Of a stretch of DNA of 64,000 nucleotides, positions 42,200 through 51,741 are shown piece by piece. A model generated the notes under the pieces. The model had not been told where the DNA came from, did no database searches, and saw only the letters and a program-made list of their open reading frames with translations. Numbering within the stretch: position 1 is the first letter of the stretch; the number at the start of each line of letters is the position of its first letter. Source of the stretch: Bradyrhizobium sp. (GTDB taxonomy: Bacteria > Pseudomonadota > Alphaproteobacteria > Rhizobiales > Xanthobacteraceae); NCBI RefSeq assembly GCF_016219575.1, contig NZ_JACRMG010000009.1:248001-312000 (forward strand), in the 5' to 3' direction. Made by a program: the position numbers and the translations under genes.

Positions 42200-42973
42200 A
42201 TGGATATCACAACAACGATCGGCCTGATCTCGGGCGCTGTTGTCATTGCGGTGCTGATCCTGATGGGCGGTGACTTCCGGATGTTCTACGACATCCACGC
42301 CGTCATCATCATCTTCGGCGGATCGATCGCGGCCACCCTGATCCGCTTCCCGCTCGGCTCGATCCTGCACGGCTTGCCGCTGGGCGCCAAATTCGCCTTC
42401 ACCATGAGCCGGCTGTCGGCCCGCGATCTCGTCGACGAACTCGCCCGCATCGCCGAGATCGCCCGCAAGCAGGGGCCGGTAGGTCTGGAAAAGGTCGAGA
42501 CCGACGAGGCGTTCCTCGCCAAGGGCATCCGCTACGTCGCCGACGGCTACGATCTGGAATTCATCCGCGATAATCTCGAGCGCGACCGCGACAATTTCCT
42601 GATGCATCTCGACGAGGGCAGCAAGATCTACCGCGCCATCGGCGACTGCGCGCCGGCCTTCGGCATGATCGGCACGCTGATCGGCATGGTGCAGATGTTC
42701 GCCAACATGACCGATCCCTCCAAGCTCGGCCCGTTCATGGCGGTCGCGCTGCTCGCCACGCTGTACGGCGCGCTGGTCGCGAACCTGTTCTGTCTGCCGA
42801 TCGCCGACAAGCTGCACGGCAAGTTGCTGGACGAGGAAACCAACCGCACGCTGATCATCGACGGCATCCTGATGATCCGCGACTCCAAGAGCCCGGCGCT
42901 GGTGCGGGAAATGCTGCTGGCCTATCTGCCGGAAAAGCACCGCCAGGAGGAAGGCGAGCCGGTGCCGGCCTGA
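42200..42973 (+). CDS. motA: Flagellar motor stator protein MotA
   Basis: The 257-residue inner-membrane protein has four helices. The large cytoplasmic loop carries charged stretches (LARIAEIARKQGPVGLEKVE), and Pro-Ala-Phe-Gly-Met-Ile-Gly-Thr-Leu-Ile (PAFGMIGTLI) is the conserved helix III motif. It is PomA-like in length. With MotB it forms the ion channel that drives flagellar rotation. MotB follows after 33 bases; no other flagellar gene is in view. The hairpin GTGCGGC/GCCGCAC lies about 60 bases upstream. Confidence 0.92.
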   Translation: MDITTTIGLISGAVVIAVLILMGGDFRMFYDIHAVIIIFGGSIAATLIRFPLGSILHGLPLGAKFAFTMSRLSARDLVDELARIAEIARKQGPVGLEKVETDEAFLAKGIRYVADGYDLEFIRDNLERDRDNFLMHLDEGSKIYRAIGDCAPAFGMIGTLIGMVQMFANMTDPSKLGPFMAVALLATLYGALVANLFCLPIADKLHGKLLDEETNRTLIIDGILMIRDSKSPALVREMLLAYLPEKHRQEEGEPVPA

Positions 42974-43006
42974 TCGGGCGGGTAGGGGCGGTCCGGAAAG
43001 CAGCCA

Positions 43007-43837
43007 ATGGCCAAGAAGAAGCGCGGCGATGCACATGGCGGAGGGCATGGCTGGTTCGTCACCTTCGCCGACCTGATGGGGCTTTTGATGAGCTTCTTCG
43101 TGATGCTCGTCGCCTTTTCCAGCCAGGACCAGCAGAAGCTGAAGATTGTCGCCGGCTCCATGCGCGAGGCGTTCGGCGTGCAGACCGACGCGCGCTATTC
43201 CGGCATCATCGAGTCCGACGGCCTGCCGACGCGGCCGAAGCTGAAGAATACCGACCACATTCCGCCGGAAGAATCGTCCAATACGCCGACCCCGGACGAG
43301 AAGTCCCGCCAGCGTACCCAGGGGGCCAAGCTCAAGGTCGACCGCGAGTTCGCGCTCGCTTCCGCCTCGCTCCGCCAGGCTCTGCAGGACATGCCGGAAC
43401 TGACGGAAATGTCCAAGCACATCATGTTCGAGGAGACAAAGCAGGGCCTCAACCTGGAGATCGTCGACCAGGACGGCCGCTCGATGTTTCCCGATGGCTC
43501 CAAGGTGCCGTTCGACCGCACGCGCCGGCTGATCCAGAAGCTGGCCGGGCCGCTGAAGGCGACGCCGCTGCGCCTCTCGATCGTCGGCCACACCGCGGCC
43601 GGCTTCGTGCCCGCGCGCAGCGACTACGGCGCGTTCGACCTCTCCGCCGATCGCGCCAATGCCGTGCGCCAGATCCTCGAACGCGAGGGCCTGCCGGCCT
43701 CGCACGTCTTCTCGGTGTCCGGCAAGGCCGATACCCAGCCGCTGTTTCCCGACGATCCCACGCTTCCCGCCAACCGTCGCGTGACGATCACCCTGATGCG
43801 CGAAGATCCGCCGTTGCCGCCGGACCTCAAGCCGTAG
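43007..43837 (+). CDS. motB: Flagellar motor stator protein MotB (OmpA-family C-terminus)
   Basis: The 276-residue protein has one membrane helix (WFVTFADLMGLLMSFFVML) with Asp22 in the ion-carrying position. A linker follows, then an OmpA-like peptidoglycan-binding domain (LRLSIVGHTAAGF, LSADRANAVRQILEREGLP, then NRRVTITL). It anchors the stator to the cell wall and forms the channel with MotA. The usual motor pairing and order are kept. Confidence 0.92.
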   Translation: MAKKKRGDAHGGGHGWFVTFADLMGLLMSFFVMLVAFSSQDQQKLKIVAGSMREAFGVQTDARYSGIIESDGLPTRPKLKNTDHIPPEESSNTPTPDEKSRQRTQGAKLKVDREFALASASLRQALQDMPELTEMSKHIMFEETKQGLNLEIVDQDGRSMFPDGSKVPFDRTRRLIQKLAGPLKATPLRLSIVGHTAAGFVPARSDYGAFDLSADRANAVRQILEREGLPASHVFSVSGKADTQPLFPDDPTLPANRRVTITLMREDPPLPPDLKP

Positions 43838-43975
43838 TTTTCCAGACGCTACGATAGTACCAGTTGCGCGGCGGAGCGAAGTTCGCTTTATGTCGCATCC
43901 CCGCGCAGCCGGCAGTGCTATGGTCGGCAGGTGAGATAGCGGATCGAAACACCGGATCAAGCGTTCCCAACTGTC

Positions 43976-45874
43976 ATGACCGCCAGCGTCACCACCGAAG
44001 CCCATGAGGGACAGACCACATCCGGCTTTTGGGGGCTGACGCTCGGCAGCATCGGCGTCGTCTTCGGCGACATCGGCACTTCCCCCCTTTACGCCTTCCG
44101 CGAGGCGGTCGCCGGTGCGGCAGGCCACGGCCAGCCGGCGACGCGCGCCATCGTGCTCGGGGTGCTCTCGCTGATCCTGTGGGCGCTGTTCACCGTCGTA
44201 ACCGCCAAATACGTGCTGCTGCTGCTCCGCGCCGACAACAACGGCGAGGGCGGCACGCTTTCGCTGATGGCGCTCGGCCAGCGTGCGCTGGGACGCCGAA
44301 GCTGGGTGCTGATGGCGCTCGGCGTGCTCGGCGCTTCCATGTTCATCGGCGATTCCATGATCACGCCGGCGATCTCGGTGCTGTCGGCGGTGGAAGGCCT
44401 CAAGCTCGCGGCGCCGGCGCTGGAGCACTACGTGGTGCCGCTGACCGTGCTCATCCTGGTTGTGCTGTTCTCGTTTCAGTCGAGCGGCACAGCGCGCGTC
44501 GCCTCGGCCTTCGGCCCGGTCATGGTGGTGTGGTTTGCGGTGCTCACGGTGACGGGACTGGTGCACATCGGCGACGACCCTTCCGTGCTCGCGGCGATCA
44601 ATCCTCTCTACGGCATCGAATTCCTGCTGACGCACGGGACCATCGGCCTTGTCACGCTGGGCGCGGTATTCCTAGCGGTGACCGGCGGTGAGGCGCTCTA
44701 TGCCGACCTCGGCCATTTCGGCCGCAAGCCGATCCAGTCGGCTTGGATGTTCTTCGTGCTGCCGGCGCTTCTGATCAACTATTTCGGGCAGGGCGCGCTG
44801 GTGCTGTCCGATCCGGGCGCGATCGAAAACTCGTTCTATCGCATGGTGCCGGAGATGCTGCTGCTGCCGCTGGTGGCGCTGGCGACCGCTGCGACCGTCA
44901 TCGCGAGCCAGGCGGTGATCACAGGTGCGTTCTCGCTGGTGCGGCAGGCCGTGCAACTCGGCCTCCTGCCGCGCTTCGAGGTCCGGTACACCTCCGAATC
45001 CCACGCCGGGCAAATCTATCTGCCGCGCGTCAACCGGTTGCTCCTGATCGGCGTGCTGATGCTGGTTCTGTTGTTCCGCACCTCGAGCGGCCTTGCGTCG
45101 GCCTACGGCATCGCGGTTTCCACCACCATGGTGTGCGACGGCATCATGGGCTTCGTGGTGATCTGGAAATTGTGGAACTTCCGCGCCGCCGTCGCGGCTG
45201 CGCTGATCGTGCCGTTCGTCATCGTCGACCTCACTTTCTTTTCCGCCAATCTGCTGAAGCTGCTCGAGGGCGCCTGGGTGCCGCTGCTGTTCGGCGCCGT
45301 GATGGCCTTGATGATCTGGACCTGGCGGCGGGGGGCTGCGATCCTCGTTGCCAAGACGCGCCGGATCGAGGTGCCGCTCGCCGATCTCATCAAGAGCCTG
45401 GAGAAGCGGCCGCCGCATATCGTCAAGGGCACCGCGGTGTTCCTCACCAGCGATCCTTCCTTTGTGCCGACCGCGCTGCTGCACAACCTCAAGCACAACA
45501 AGGTGCTGCACGAGCACAATGTGATCCTGACCATCGAAACCGCCCAGACGCCGCGAGTCGATCCCGCCGAACGCGTCAGGATGGAGGCGGTCAGCGACAA
45601 GTTCGCCACCGTGCGGCTGCGCTTCGGCTTCATGGAATCGCCGAACGTGCCGAAGGCGCTGGTGATCGCACGAAAGCTCGGTTGGCAGTTCGACATCATG
45701 GCGACGTCGTTCTTCGTCTCTCGCCGTTCGCTGAAACCATCCGCACAGTCGGGCATGCCGCAATGGCAGGATCATCTGTTCATTGCGATGAGCCGGTCGG
45801 CCAACGACGCCACGGACTATTTCCAGATCCCCACCGGTCGGGTAGTGGAAGTGGGCACCCAGGTAACGATCTGA
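43976..45874 (+). CDS. kup: Kup-family K+ transporter, copy 1
   Basis: The 632-residue protein has about twelve membrane helices in the first ~450 residues and a cytoplasmic C-terminal domain. [55 protein letters not shown] and [17 protein letters not shown] are family signatures. Kup proteins take up K+, probably with H+. A highly similar second copy follows. The C-terminal ~120 residues also match closely between the copies. Confidence 0.95.
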   Translation: MTASVTTEAHEGQTTSGFWGLTLGSIGVVFGDIGTSPLYAFREAVAGAAGHGQPATRAIVLGVLSLILWALFTVVTAKYVLLLLRADNNGEGGTLSLMALGQRALGRRSWVLMALGVLGASMFIGDSMITPAISVLSAVEGLKLAAPALEHYVVPLTVLILVVLFSFQSSGTARVASAFGPVMVVWFAVLTVTGLVHIGDDPSVLAAINPLYGIEFLLTHGTIGLVTLGAVFLAVTGGEALYADLGHFGRKPIQSAWMFFVLPALLINYFGQGALVLSDPGAIENSFYRMVPEMLLLPLVALATAATVIASQAVITGAFSLVRQAVQLGLLPRFEVRYTSESHAGQIYLPRVNRLLLIGVLMLVLLFRTSSGLASAYGIAVSTTMVCDGIMGFVVIWKLWNFRAAVAAALIVPFVIVDLTFFSANLLKLLEGAWVPLLFGAVMALMIWTWRRGAAILVAKTRRIEVPLADLIKSLEKRPPHIVKGTAVFLTSDPSFVPTALLHNLKHNKVLHEHNVILTIETAQTPRVDPAERVRMEAVSDKFATVRLRFGFMESPNVPKALVIARKLGWQFDIMATSFFVSRRSLKPSAQSGMPQWQDHLFIAMSRSANDATDYFQIPTGRVVEVGTQVTI

Positions 45875-46026
45875 TTTGACTTGCATATTTTGCGTATAAA
45901 TGCCGTATAAAAATATGCGTTTTTGCATAACTGGAACCTGAATCCGGCCTAACCTATGCGCTGAGGGCGGGCGTATAGGGCTGCGGCCCTGCTCATTGTG
46001 CAGTGAACAATCGAGGCGCACCTCCC
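45875..46026. promoter_or_regulatory. AT-rich spacer between kup copies with inverted repeats
   Basis: GCATATTTT (45883-45891) is the exact inverse of AAAATATGC (45910-45918). Between and after them are two GTATAAA words (45894-45900, 45905-45911). TATGC (45914-45918) also faces GCATA (45925-45929). The patch is far more AT-rich than its surroundings. It is the likely promoter/operator or a leader hairpin region of kup copy 2; the exact -35/-10 is not clear because spacings are off. Confidence 0.5.
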
Positions 46027-47952
46027 ATGACATCCGAGACGACGGTCACCGCGGCGGAAACGCCCGCGGCCAACGGGCATGGCGAGGCCCATTCCACAGC
46101 CAGTTTCGCCGGTCTCCTTATCGGCAGCATCGGCGTCGTCTATGGCGACATCGGTACCAGCCCACTCTATGCGCTGCGCGAAGCCGTCGTCGCGGCGACG
46201 GGATCGTCGGGCGCAGCCGATCCCCAGGCGGTGCTCGGCGTGCTGTCGCTGATCCTGTGGGCGCTGATCGTCGTCGTCACGCTGAAATACGTACTGATCC
46301 TACTGCGTGCCGACAACAACGGCGAGGGCGGCACGCTGGCGCTGATGGCGCTGGCGCAGCGCGCGGTCGGCGGCAATGCCGCCGTCATCGTCCTGCTCGG
46401 CATCATTTCGGGCGCGCTGTTCTACGGCGATGCCGTCATCACGCCGGCTCTCTCGGTGCTGTCGGCGATCGAAGGCATCAAGCTCGTGACCGAAGCGTTC
46501 GAGCATTACGTGGTGCCGCTGACGCTCATCATCCTGATGGCGCTGTTCGCCGTGCAGTCCCACGGTACCGCGCGTGTCGCTTCCATGTTTGGCCCGATCA
46601 TGTGCCTGTGGTTCGCCGTGCTTGCGATCGCTGCAGTGCCTCAGATTGTCCAGCATCCGGAAGTATTGGGAGCGCTCAACCCGTTCCATGCGGTGTCGTT
46701 CATGCTTCATCACGGCATGATCGGATTCATCACGCTGGGAGCGGTGTTCCTCGCGGTTACCGGTGCGGAGGCGCTTTATGCCGATCTCGGTCACTTCGGC
46801 AAGAAGCCTATCCAGACCGCCTGGCTCTTCATCGTGCTGCCGTCGCTGGCGTTGAATTACTTCGGGCAGGGCGCGCTGCTGATAGCCAATCCGAAGGCGA
46901 TCGAGAATCCGTTCTTCCTGATGTTTCCGGAATGGGCGCTGATCCCGATGGTCGCGCTCGCCACCATCGCCACCGTGATCGCGAGCCAGGCCGTCATCAC
47001 CGGTGCCTATTCGCTGACCCGGCAGGCGATCCAGCTCGGCCTGTTGCCGCGTTTCGAGATCCGCCACACCTCGGAAGCGCATTCCGGCCAGATCTACATT
47101 CCGAAGGTCAACCTGATGCTTTTCCTGGCGGTGATGCTGCTGGTGGTGCTGTTCCGTTCGTCCAGTGCGCTCGCCTCGGCCTACGGCATCTCTGTCACCG
47201 GCACCATGGTGGTGACAGCGATGATGGGCTTTGTGGTGATCTGGAAGGTGTGGAAGTGGTCGCCGCTCGCGGCCGGCGCGTTGATCGCGCCGTTCCTGTT
47301 CCTCGATATCACGTTCCTTGCGGCGAACCTGCTCAAGGTGTTCGAGGGTGGCTGGGTGCCGCTCCTGCTCGGCGGCGTCGTGATGCTGTTGATGTATACC
47401 TGGCGGCGCGGCAGCCGGTTGTTGTTCGAAAAATCGCGCAAGCTTGAATTTCCGCTGGCCGACCTCGTGGCCATGCTGGAGAAGCGGCCGCCGCAACGCG
47501 TCGCAGGCACGGCCGTATTCCTGACCAGCGATCCCCAGAGCGCGCCGACCGCGCTGATGCACAGCCTGAAGCACTACAAGGTGCTGCATGAGAAGAACGT
47601 CATTCTGACCATCGAGACCGCGCCGGCCCCGCGGATCGATGATTCCGAGCGGGTGCGGCTCGAGGAGATCAGCGCGACCTTCTCCAAGGTCACGCTCCGG
47701 TTTGGTTTCATGGAGTCGCCGAATGTGCCGAAGGCGTTGGCGATCGCCCGCAAGCTCGGCTGGCAGTTCGACATCATGTCGACCTCCTTCTTCCTGTCGC
47801 GCCGCGCATTGAAGCCGGCCGCCCATTCCGGCATGCCCCGCTGGCAGGACCATCTTTTCATCGCGCTCAGCCGCAGTTCCAACGACGCCACCGACTATTT
47901 CCAGATCCCCACCGGCCGTGTGGTCGAGGTCGGAACGCAGGTGACCATCTAG
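46027..47952 (+). CDS. kup: Kup-family K+ transporter, copy 2
   Basis: The 641-residue protein shows the same signatures as copy 1 ([55 protein letters not shown]) and an almost identical C-terminus, [20 protein letters not shown]. Tandem duplication is evident, but the two differ in many loop residues, so they are old paralogues. The ATG at 46027 is preferred to GTG at 46003 because of GAGG upstream. Different affinities or inducing conditions are possible. Confidence 0.95.
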   Translation: MTSETTVTAAETPAANGHGEAHSTASFAGLLIGSIGVVYGDIGTSPLYALREAVVAATGSSGAADPQAVLGVLSLILWALIVVVTLKYVLILLRADNNGEGGTLALMALAQRAVGGNAAVIVLLGIISGALFYGDAVITPALSVLSAIEGIKLVTEAFEHYVVPLTLIILMALFAVQSHGTARVASMFGPIMCLWFAVLAIAAVPQIVQHPEVLGALNPFHAVSFMLHHGMIGFITLGAVFLAVTGAEALYADLGHFGKKPIQTAWLFIVLPSLALNYFGQGALLIANPKAIENPFFLMFPEWALIPMVALATIATVIASQAVITGAYSLTRQAIQLGLLPRFEIRHTSEAHSGQIYIPKVNLMLFLAVMLLVVLFRSSSALASAYGISVTGTMVVTAMMGFVVIWKVWKWSPLAAGALIAPFLFLDITFLAANLLKVFEGGWVPLLLGGVVMLLMYTWRRGSRLLFEKSRKLEFPLADLVAMLEKRPPQRVAGTAVFLTSDPQSAPTALMHSLKHYKVLHEKNVILTIETAPAPRIDDSERVRLEEISATFSKVTLRFGFMESPNVPKALAIARKLGWQFDIMSTSFFLSRRALKPAAHSGMPRWQDHLFIALSRSSNDATDYFQIPTGRVVEVGTQVTI

Positions 47953-48069
47953 ATTCAGGGCCGCGTTCAAGCTGCTTGCGGCGCTTGATTTTCCGCCCGC
48001 AAGAGGCGACTTTGGCCGCCGAATTGGCGGGCCGGCGCGCCCGCGGACGGGATTTTGGGAGGACTTGGC

Positions 48070-48396
48070 GTGGCCAATCAGGTGCAGGACTTGACACCGC
48101 AGGAAGTGTCGAAAGGCATGGAGGAGGGGCGCTATCTCCTCGTCGACGTGCGCGAGCCCAACGAGGTCGCAGCCGAGGCCTATCCCGGCGGCGTGGTCGT
48201 CCCGCTCTCGACCTTCGATCCCGCCGCGATCCCCGATCCCCAGGGAAGGCAGGTGGTGTTTGCCTGCCGCTCGGGAAAGCGCTCGGTGACCGCGTCGCTG
48301 GCGGCGCAGGCGGCCGGGCTTCCCTACGACAAGCATCTTGCAGGCGGCATTCTGGGCTGGAAGGCCGCGGGGCTTGCGACCAAGGTCGGCGGCTGA
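48070..48396 (+). CDS. Rhodanese-like single-domain sulfurtransferase
   Basis: The 108-residue product has LLVDVREPNE and the active-site loop FACRSGKRSV with the catalytic Cys in CRSGKRS, then LAGGILGWKAAGL. Such proteins carry persulfide sulfur from thiosulfate or protein donors. The start is GTG at 48070, with GGGAGGA six bases upstream. It precedes the aminotransferase by 6 bases and is probably in one operon with it. Confidence 0.88.
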   Translation: MANQVQDLTPQEVSKGMEEGRYLLVDVREPNEVAAEAYPGGVVVPLSTFDPAAIPDPQGRQVVFACRSGKRSVTASLAAQAAGLPYDKHLAGGILGWKAAGLATKVGG

Positions 48397-48402
48397 CCGT
48401 CG

Positions 48403-49578
48403 ATGCCCACCCTGAACAAGGTCTTTGGCGACCTTCCCGTCACCATTTTCGAGGCGATGTCGCAGCTCGCGCGCGACAACAACGCCATCAATCTCGGCCA
48501 GGGCTTTCCGGACGATCCCGGGCCTGAGGACATCCGCAAGGCGGCGGCCGATGCCTCGGTGAACGGCTATAACCAGTACCCTTCGATGATGGGTATCCCG
48601 GAGCTGCGGCAGGCGATCGCATCGCATTATGGGCACTGGCACCGTCTGAAGCTCGATCCCATGACCGAGGTGATGGTAACCTCGGGCGGCACCGAAGCGC
48701 TGACGTCATCGATCCTCGCCGTGGTCGAGCCCGGCGACGAGGTGATCTGCTTCCAGCCGGTCTACGATTCCTACCTGCCGATCATCCGCCAGGCCGGCGG
48801 CATCCCACGCCTGCTGCGTCTCGAACCGCCGCATTGGCGTTTGACCGAGGAGATGCTGCGCAGCGCCTTCAATCCGAAGACCAAGGCGGTGCTGTTCAAC
48901 AACCCGCTCAATCCGGCGGCCGTTGTCTACCCGCGCGAGGATCTCGAATTGCTGGCGCGATTCTGCCAGGAATTCGACTCGATCGCGATTTGCGACGAGG
49001 TGTGGGAGCACGTCGTGTTCGACGGCCGCGAGCATATACCGCTGATCACGATCCCGGGCATGCGCGACCGCACCATCAAGGTCGGCAGCGCCGGCAAGAT
49101 TTTCTCGCTAACGGGATGGAAGGTCGGCTTCGTCTGCGCCGCGCCGCCGCTCTTGCGTGTGGCGTCCAAGGTTCACCAGTTCCTGACCTTCACCACGGCG
49201 CCTAATCTTCAGGCAGCGGTGGCCTATGGCCTTACCAAGCCGGATCAGTATTTCTACGACATGCGCAAGGATCTGGCGCGGAGCAGGGACCGGCTGACAA
49301 AAGGGCTGGAGAGCATCGGCTTTCCCGTGCTGAAATCGCAGGGCACCTACTTCCTCACCGTCGATCTTTCGCCGCTCGGATTGAACGAAACCGACGAGGC
49401 GTTCTGCCGGCGCATCGTCAACGACTACAAGGTGGCGGCGATCCCGGTGTCGGCCTTCTACGAACAGGATCCGGTGACCTCGGTGGTGCGCTTCTGTTTC
49501 TCCAAGAGAGATGCCACGATCGATACGGCATTGGAGCGCTTGGCCGATGCGGTGCACCGGCGGAGGGGATCAAGATGA
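48403..49578 (+). CDS. PLP-dependent class I/II aminotransferase (kynurenine/methionine aminotransferase-like)
   Basis: The 391-residue fold type I enzyme has INLGQGFPDDPGPEDIRKAA, TSGGTEALTSSILA, NNPLNPAA, CDEVWEHVVFDG and the PLP-binding Lys in SAGKIFSLTGWKVGF. This set matches the aminotransferases related to kynurenine-glutamine transaminase and MtnE-like methionine aminotransferases. The amino donor is uncertain. The stop overlaps the ATG of the PotF-like gene (ATGA), so translation is coupled. Confidence 0.9.
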   Translation: MPTLNKVFGDLPVTIFEAMSQLARDNNAINLGQGFPDDPGPEDIRKAAADASVNGYNQYPSMMGIPELRQAIASHYGHWHRLKLDPMTEVMVTSGGTEALTSSILAVVEPGDEVICFQPVYDSYLPIIRQAGGIPRLLRLEPPHWRLTEEMLRSAFNPKTKAVLFNNPLNPAAVVYPREDLELLARFCQEFDSIAICDEVWEHVVFDGREHIPLITIPGMRDRTIKVGSAGKIFSLTGWKVGFVCAAPPLLRVASKVHQFLTFTTAPNLQAAVAYGLTKPDQYFYDMRKDLARSRDRLTKGLESIGFPVLKSQGTYFLTVDLSPLGLNETDEAFCRRIVNDYKVAAIPVSAFYEQDPVTSVVRFCFSKRDATIDTALERLADAVHRRRGSR

Positions 49579-50666
49579 TGAAGACCGGTCTTGCCGCTGC
49601 AGCCGCGATGATGCTGTCGCTCGCGCCCGCCGCCGCGCAGGAGCGCACGGTCAACTTCTACAACTGGTCGAACTACATGGCGCCTGGCGTCCTGGAGGAC
49701 TTCACCAAGGAGACCGGCATCAAGGTGGTCTACGACACCTTCGACGCCAACGAGACGCTGGAGACGCGGCTGCTCGCGGGCAAGTCCGGCTACGATGTCG
49801 TCGTGCCCACCGGCTATTTCCTGCAGCGCCAGATCATGGCCAAGGTGTTTTCGCCGCTCGACAAGTCGAAGCTGCCGAATCTCGCCAATACCTGGCCGTT
49901 TGTGACAAAGCAGCTCGCCGCCTACGATCCCGGCAACAAATATGGTGCCAACTACATGTGGGGCACCACCGGCATCGGCTACAACGTCAAGATGGCCGAG
50001 AAAATCCTCGGGCCCGGCGTGAGAATCGACAGCTGGGACTTCGTGTTCAAGCCGGAGAACCTGGCGAAATTCAAAGAGTGCGGCATCCACATGCTGGATT
50101 CCGCCGATGACATCCTGCCGGCAGCTGCGAGCTATCTCGGCATCGATCCAAACTCGACCAAGCAAGCCGATCTGGAGAAGGCCGCCGAGCTCGTCAGCAA
50201 GGTCCGGCCTTACGTGCGCAAGTTCCATTCGTCGGAATATCTGGGAGCACTGGCGTCGGGCGAAATCTGCTTCGTGGTCGGCTGGTCCGGCGACGTGATG
50301 CAGGCACGCAGCCGCGCGACTGAGGCCAAAAACGGCATCGAAATCGGCTACACCATCCCGAAAGAGGGCGCGCAAATGTTCTTCGACAATTTCGCGATCC
50401 CGGCGGATGCGAAAAATGTCGCCGAGGCCCACGAGCTGATCAACTATCTCTACCGGCCGGAGGTGGCGGCGAAGAATTCCGACTTTCTGTCGTATGCCAA
50501 CGGCAATCTCGCGAGCCAGAAGCTGATCGATCCGAAGATACTCAACGACAAGAATATCTATCCCGACGAGGCGACGCTGCAAAAGCTGTTCGTCATCAAC
50601 TCGCACGATGCCGCCACGCAGCGGATCATCAACCGCTTGTGGACGAAGGTGAAGACAGGACGGTGA
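49575..50666 (+). CDS. potF: Polyamine ABC transporter substrate-binding protein (PotF-like)
   Basis: The 363-residue periplasmic protein has a signal peptide (MMKTGLAAAAAMMLSLAPAAAQ). VNFYNWSNYMAPGVLEDFTKE, GYDVVVPTGYFLQRQ and YMWGTTGIGYN match the spermidine/putrescine-binding family. No potGHI genes follow; a REP repeat and a convergent gene come next. Coupling to an aminotransferase suggests the amine is imported and transaminated, but this is an inference from overlap. Confidence 0.9.
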   Translation: MMKTGLAAAAAMMLSLAPAAAQERTVNFYNWSNYMAPGVLEDFTKETGIKVVYDTFDANETLETRLLAGKSGYDVVVPTGYFLQRQIMAKVFSPLDKSKLPNLANTWPFVTKQLAAYDPGNKYGANYMWGTTGIGYNVKMAEKILGPGVRIDSWDFVFKPENLAKFKECGIHMLDSADDILPAAASYLGIDPNSTKQADLEKAAELVSKVRPYVRKFHSSEYLGALASGEICFVVGWSGDVMQARSRATEAKNGIEIGYTIPKEGAQMFFDNFAIPADAKNVAEAHELINYLYRPEVAAKNSDFLSYANGNLASQKLIDPKILNDKNIYPDEATLQKLFVINSHDAATQRIINRLWTKVKTGR

Positions 50667-50670
50667 GGCT

Positions 50671-50769
50671 CCTCATCCCGCGGAGGCGCGAAGCGCCGTC
50701 TTAAGGGATGGCCATGTCAAGGCTTCATGGTTCGGGACGCGCAGTGTCGCCGCGCTCCTCACCATGAGG
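50671..50769. repeat. REP repeat, copy 3 of 3 (degraded)
   Basis: The first hairpin (CTCATCCCGCGGAGGCGCG to TTAAGGGATG, 50672-50710) is degraded. The second (CTTCATGGTTCGGGACGCG to CTCCTCACCATGAGG, 50723-50769) is better kept. It lies between the convergent potF and lpxXL genes and may separate their transcripts. Confidence 0.75.
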
Positions 50770-50780
50770 TCAACAGAGCT

Positions 50781-51719
50781 CTACCGCCACCTGCGGTGCA
50801 GCCACAGCCACTGGTCCGGATATTCGCGCACCCAGCCCTCGATCACGTCGGTGACGGCCTGCATGGTGCCCTGGATGTCGATCTGACCGGAGGCGTCGCG
50901 TACCGGCTTGACCTCTTCGGACAATTCGGCGCGGAAACGGTGGTCGGGCAGGCGGATGATGCGCACGCCGTGGATCGGGCATTCGACCTGGCGCACCAGA
51001 CGCGCCAGCGTCGGATTGGCCTTGGTCTTGCGGCCGAAGAAGGTGACGTCGACGCCCTTGCTGAACCACTGGTCGACCAGCATGGCGACGTGCTGGCCGC
51101 TCTGCAGCGCCTGCCCGAGCTTGAAGGGGGCATCGGGGCCGGCTGGAATCAGCGTACCCATCTTGACCCTGCGTGTGCGCTCGATGGCGCGGTCGGCGGC
51201 CTCGCTGTTGGGCCGGCGGAAAAGGATGGCGGCATCGAGGCCGTGCGCGACGGCGCCGAGCGCCGGCAGCTCCCAATTGCCGATATGGCTGGCAAAGAAG
51301 ATCGCGGGCTTGCCGTCGTCGCGCAGCATGTCGAACAGCTCCTTGGATCGCGGGCTGAATTCGATGCGGCTGGGTTTCTCCGGGTGGGCGGCGTCGTAGT
51401 CCCAGATGTGGTCGAGATGGGCGAACTCGGCGCCGACGCGGCCGAGATTGTCCCAGACGCCGGCAAGAATCTTCTCGATCTCATCCGGCGATTTCTCGGG
51501 GAAGGCGGCCTTCAGGTTTTCGCGGCCGATGCGATCCTCGCGCAGACGGCGGCCGATGAACAGCGCGGCGCGTCCGAAGAAGTCGGCGGTCTTGTCCGGA
51601 TCGAACCGCCGCGTGGTGCGCAGAAGCGCGATCGTGAGGCCGCCGACCGCGGCCTCGGACAGCGGCTTGAGGGCGTCGCGCAGGCGCGCCTTGATACGGA
51701 GCAGGAGCAGGCGGTTCAT
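50781..51719 (-). CDS. lpxXL: Very-long-chain acyl transferase of lipid A
   Basis: The 312-residue enzyme belongs to the LpxL/HtrB lysophospholipid acyltransferase family. ASHIGNWELPALG holds the HxxxxxE catalytic motif, and the N-terminal hydrophobic segment anchors it. As the last gene after acpXL and the three fatty-acid genes, it fits LpxXL, which transfers the C26-C28 (omega-1)-hydroxy chain from AcpXL to lipid A. The gene is complete and ends next to a REP repeat. Confidence 0.9.
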   Translation of the reverse strand: MNRLLLLRIKARLRDALKPLSEAAVGGLTIALLRTTRRFDPDKTADFFGRAALFIGRRLREDRIGRENLKAAFPEKSPDEIEKILAGVWDNLGRVGAEFAHLDHIWDYDAAHPEKPSRIEFSPRSKELFDMLRDDGKPAIFFASHIGNWELPALGAVAHGLDAAILFRRPNSEAADRAIERTRRVKMGTLIPAGPDAPFKLGQALQSGQHVAMLVDQWFSKGVDVTFFGRKTKANPTLARLVRQVECPIHGVRIIRLPDHRFRAELSEEVKPVRDASGQIDIQGTMQAVTDVIEGWVREYPDQWLWLHRRWR

Positions 51720-51741
51720 CGCGCGGAAACGGCGGGATTGC

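Noticed and set aside
42086..44635. Long minus-strand open frame (849 codons) across motA/motB and kup
   Set aside because: It lies opposite well-supported genes and is rich in Arg, His and Gln with no family motif; it is a shadow of high-GC coding sequence on the other strand.
46300..48642. Long minus-strand open frame (780 codons) opposite kup copy 2
   Set aside because: Composition is Arg/His/Asp-rich without domains, while the plus strand encodes an unmistakable Kup protein.
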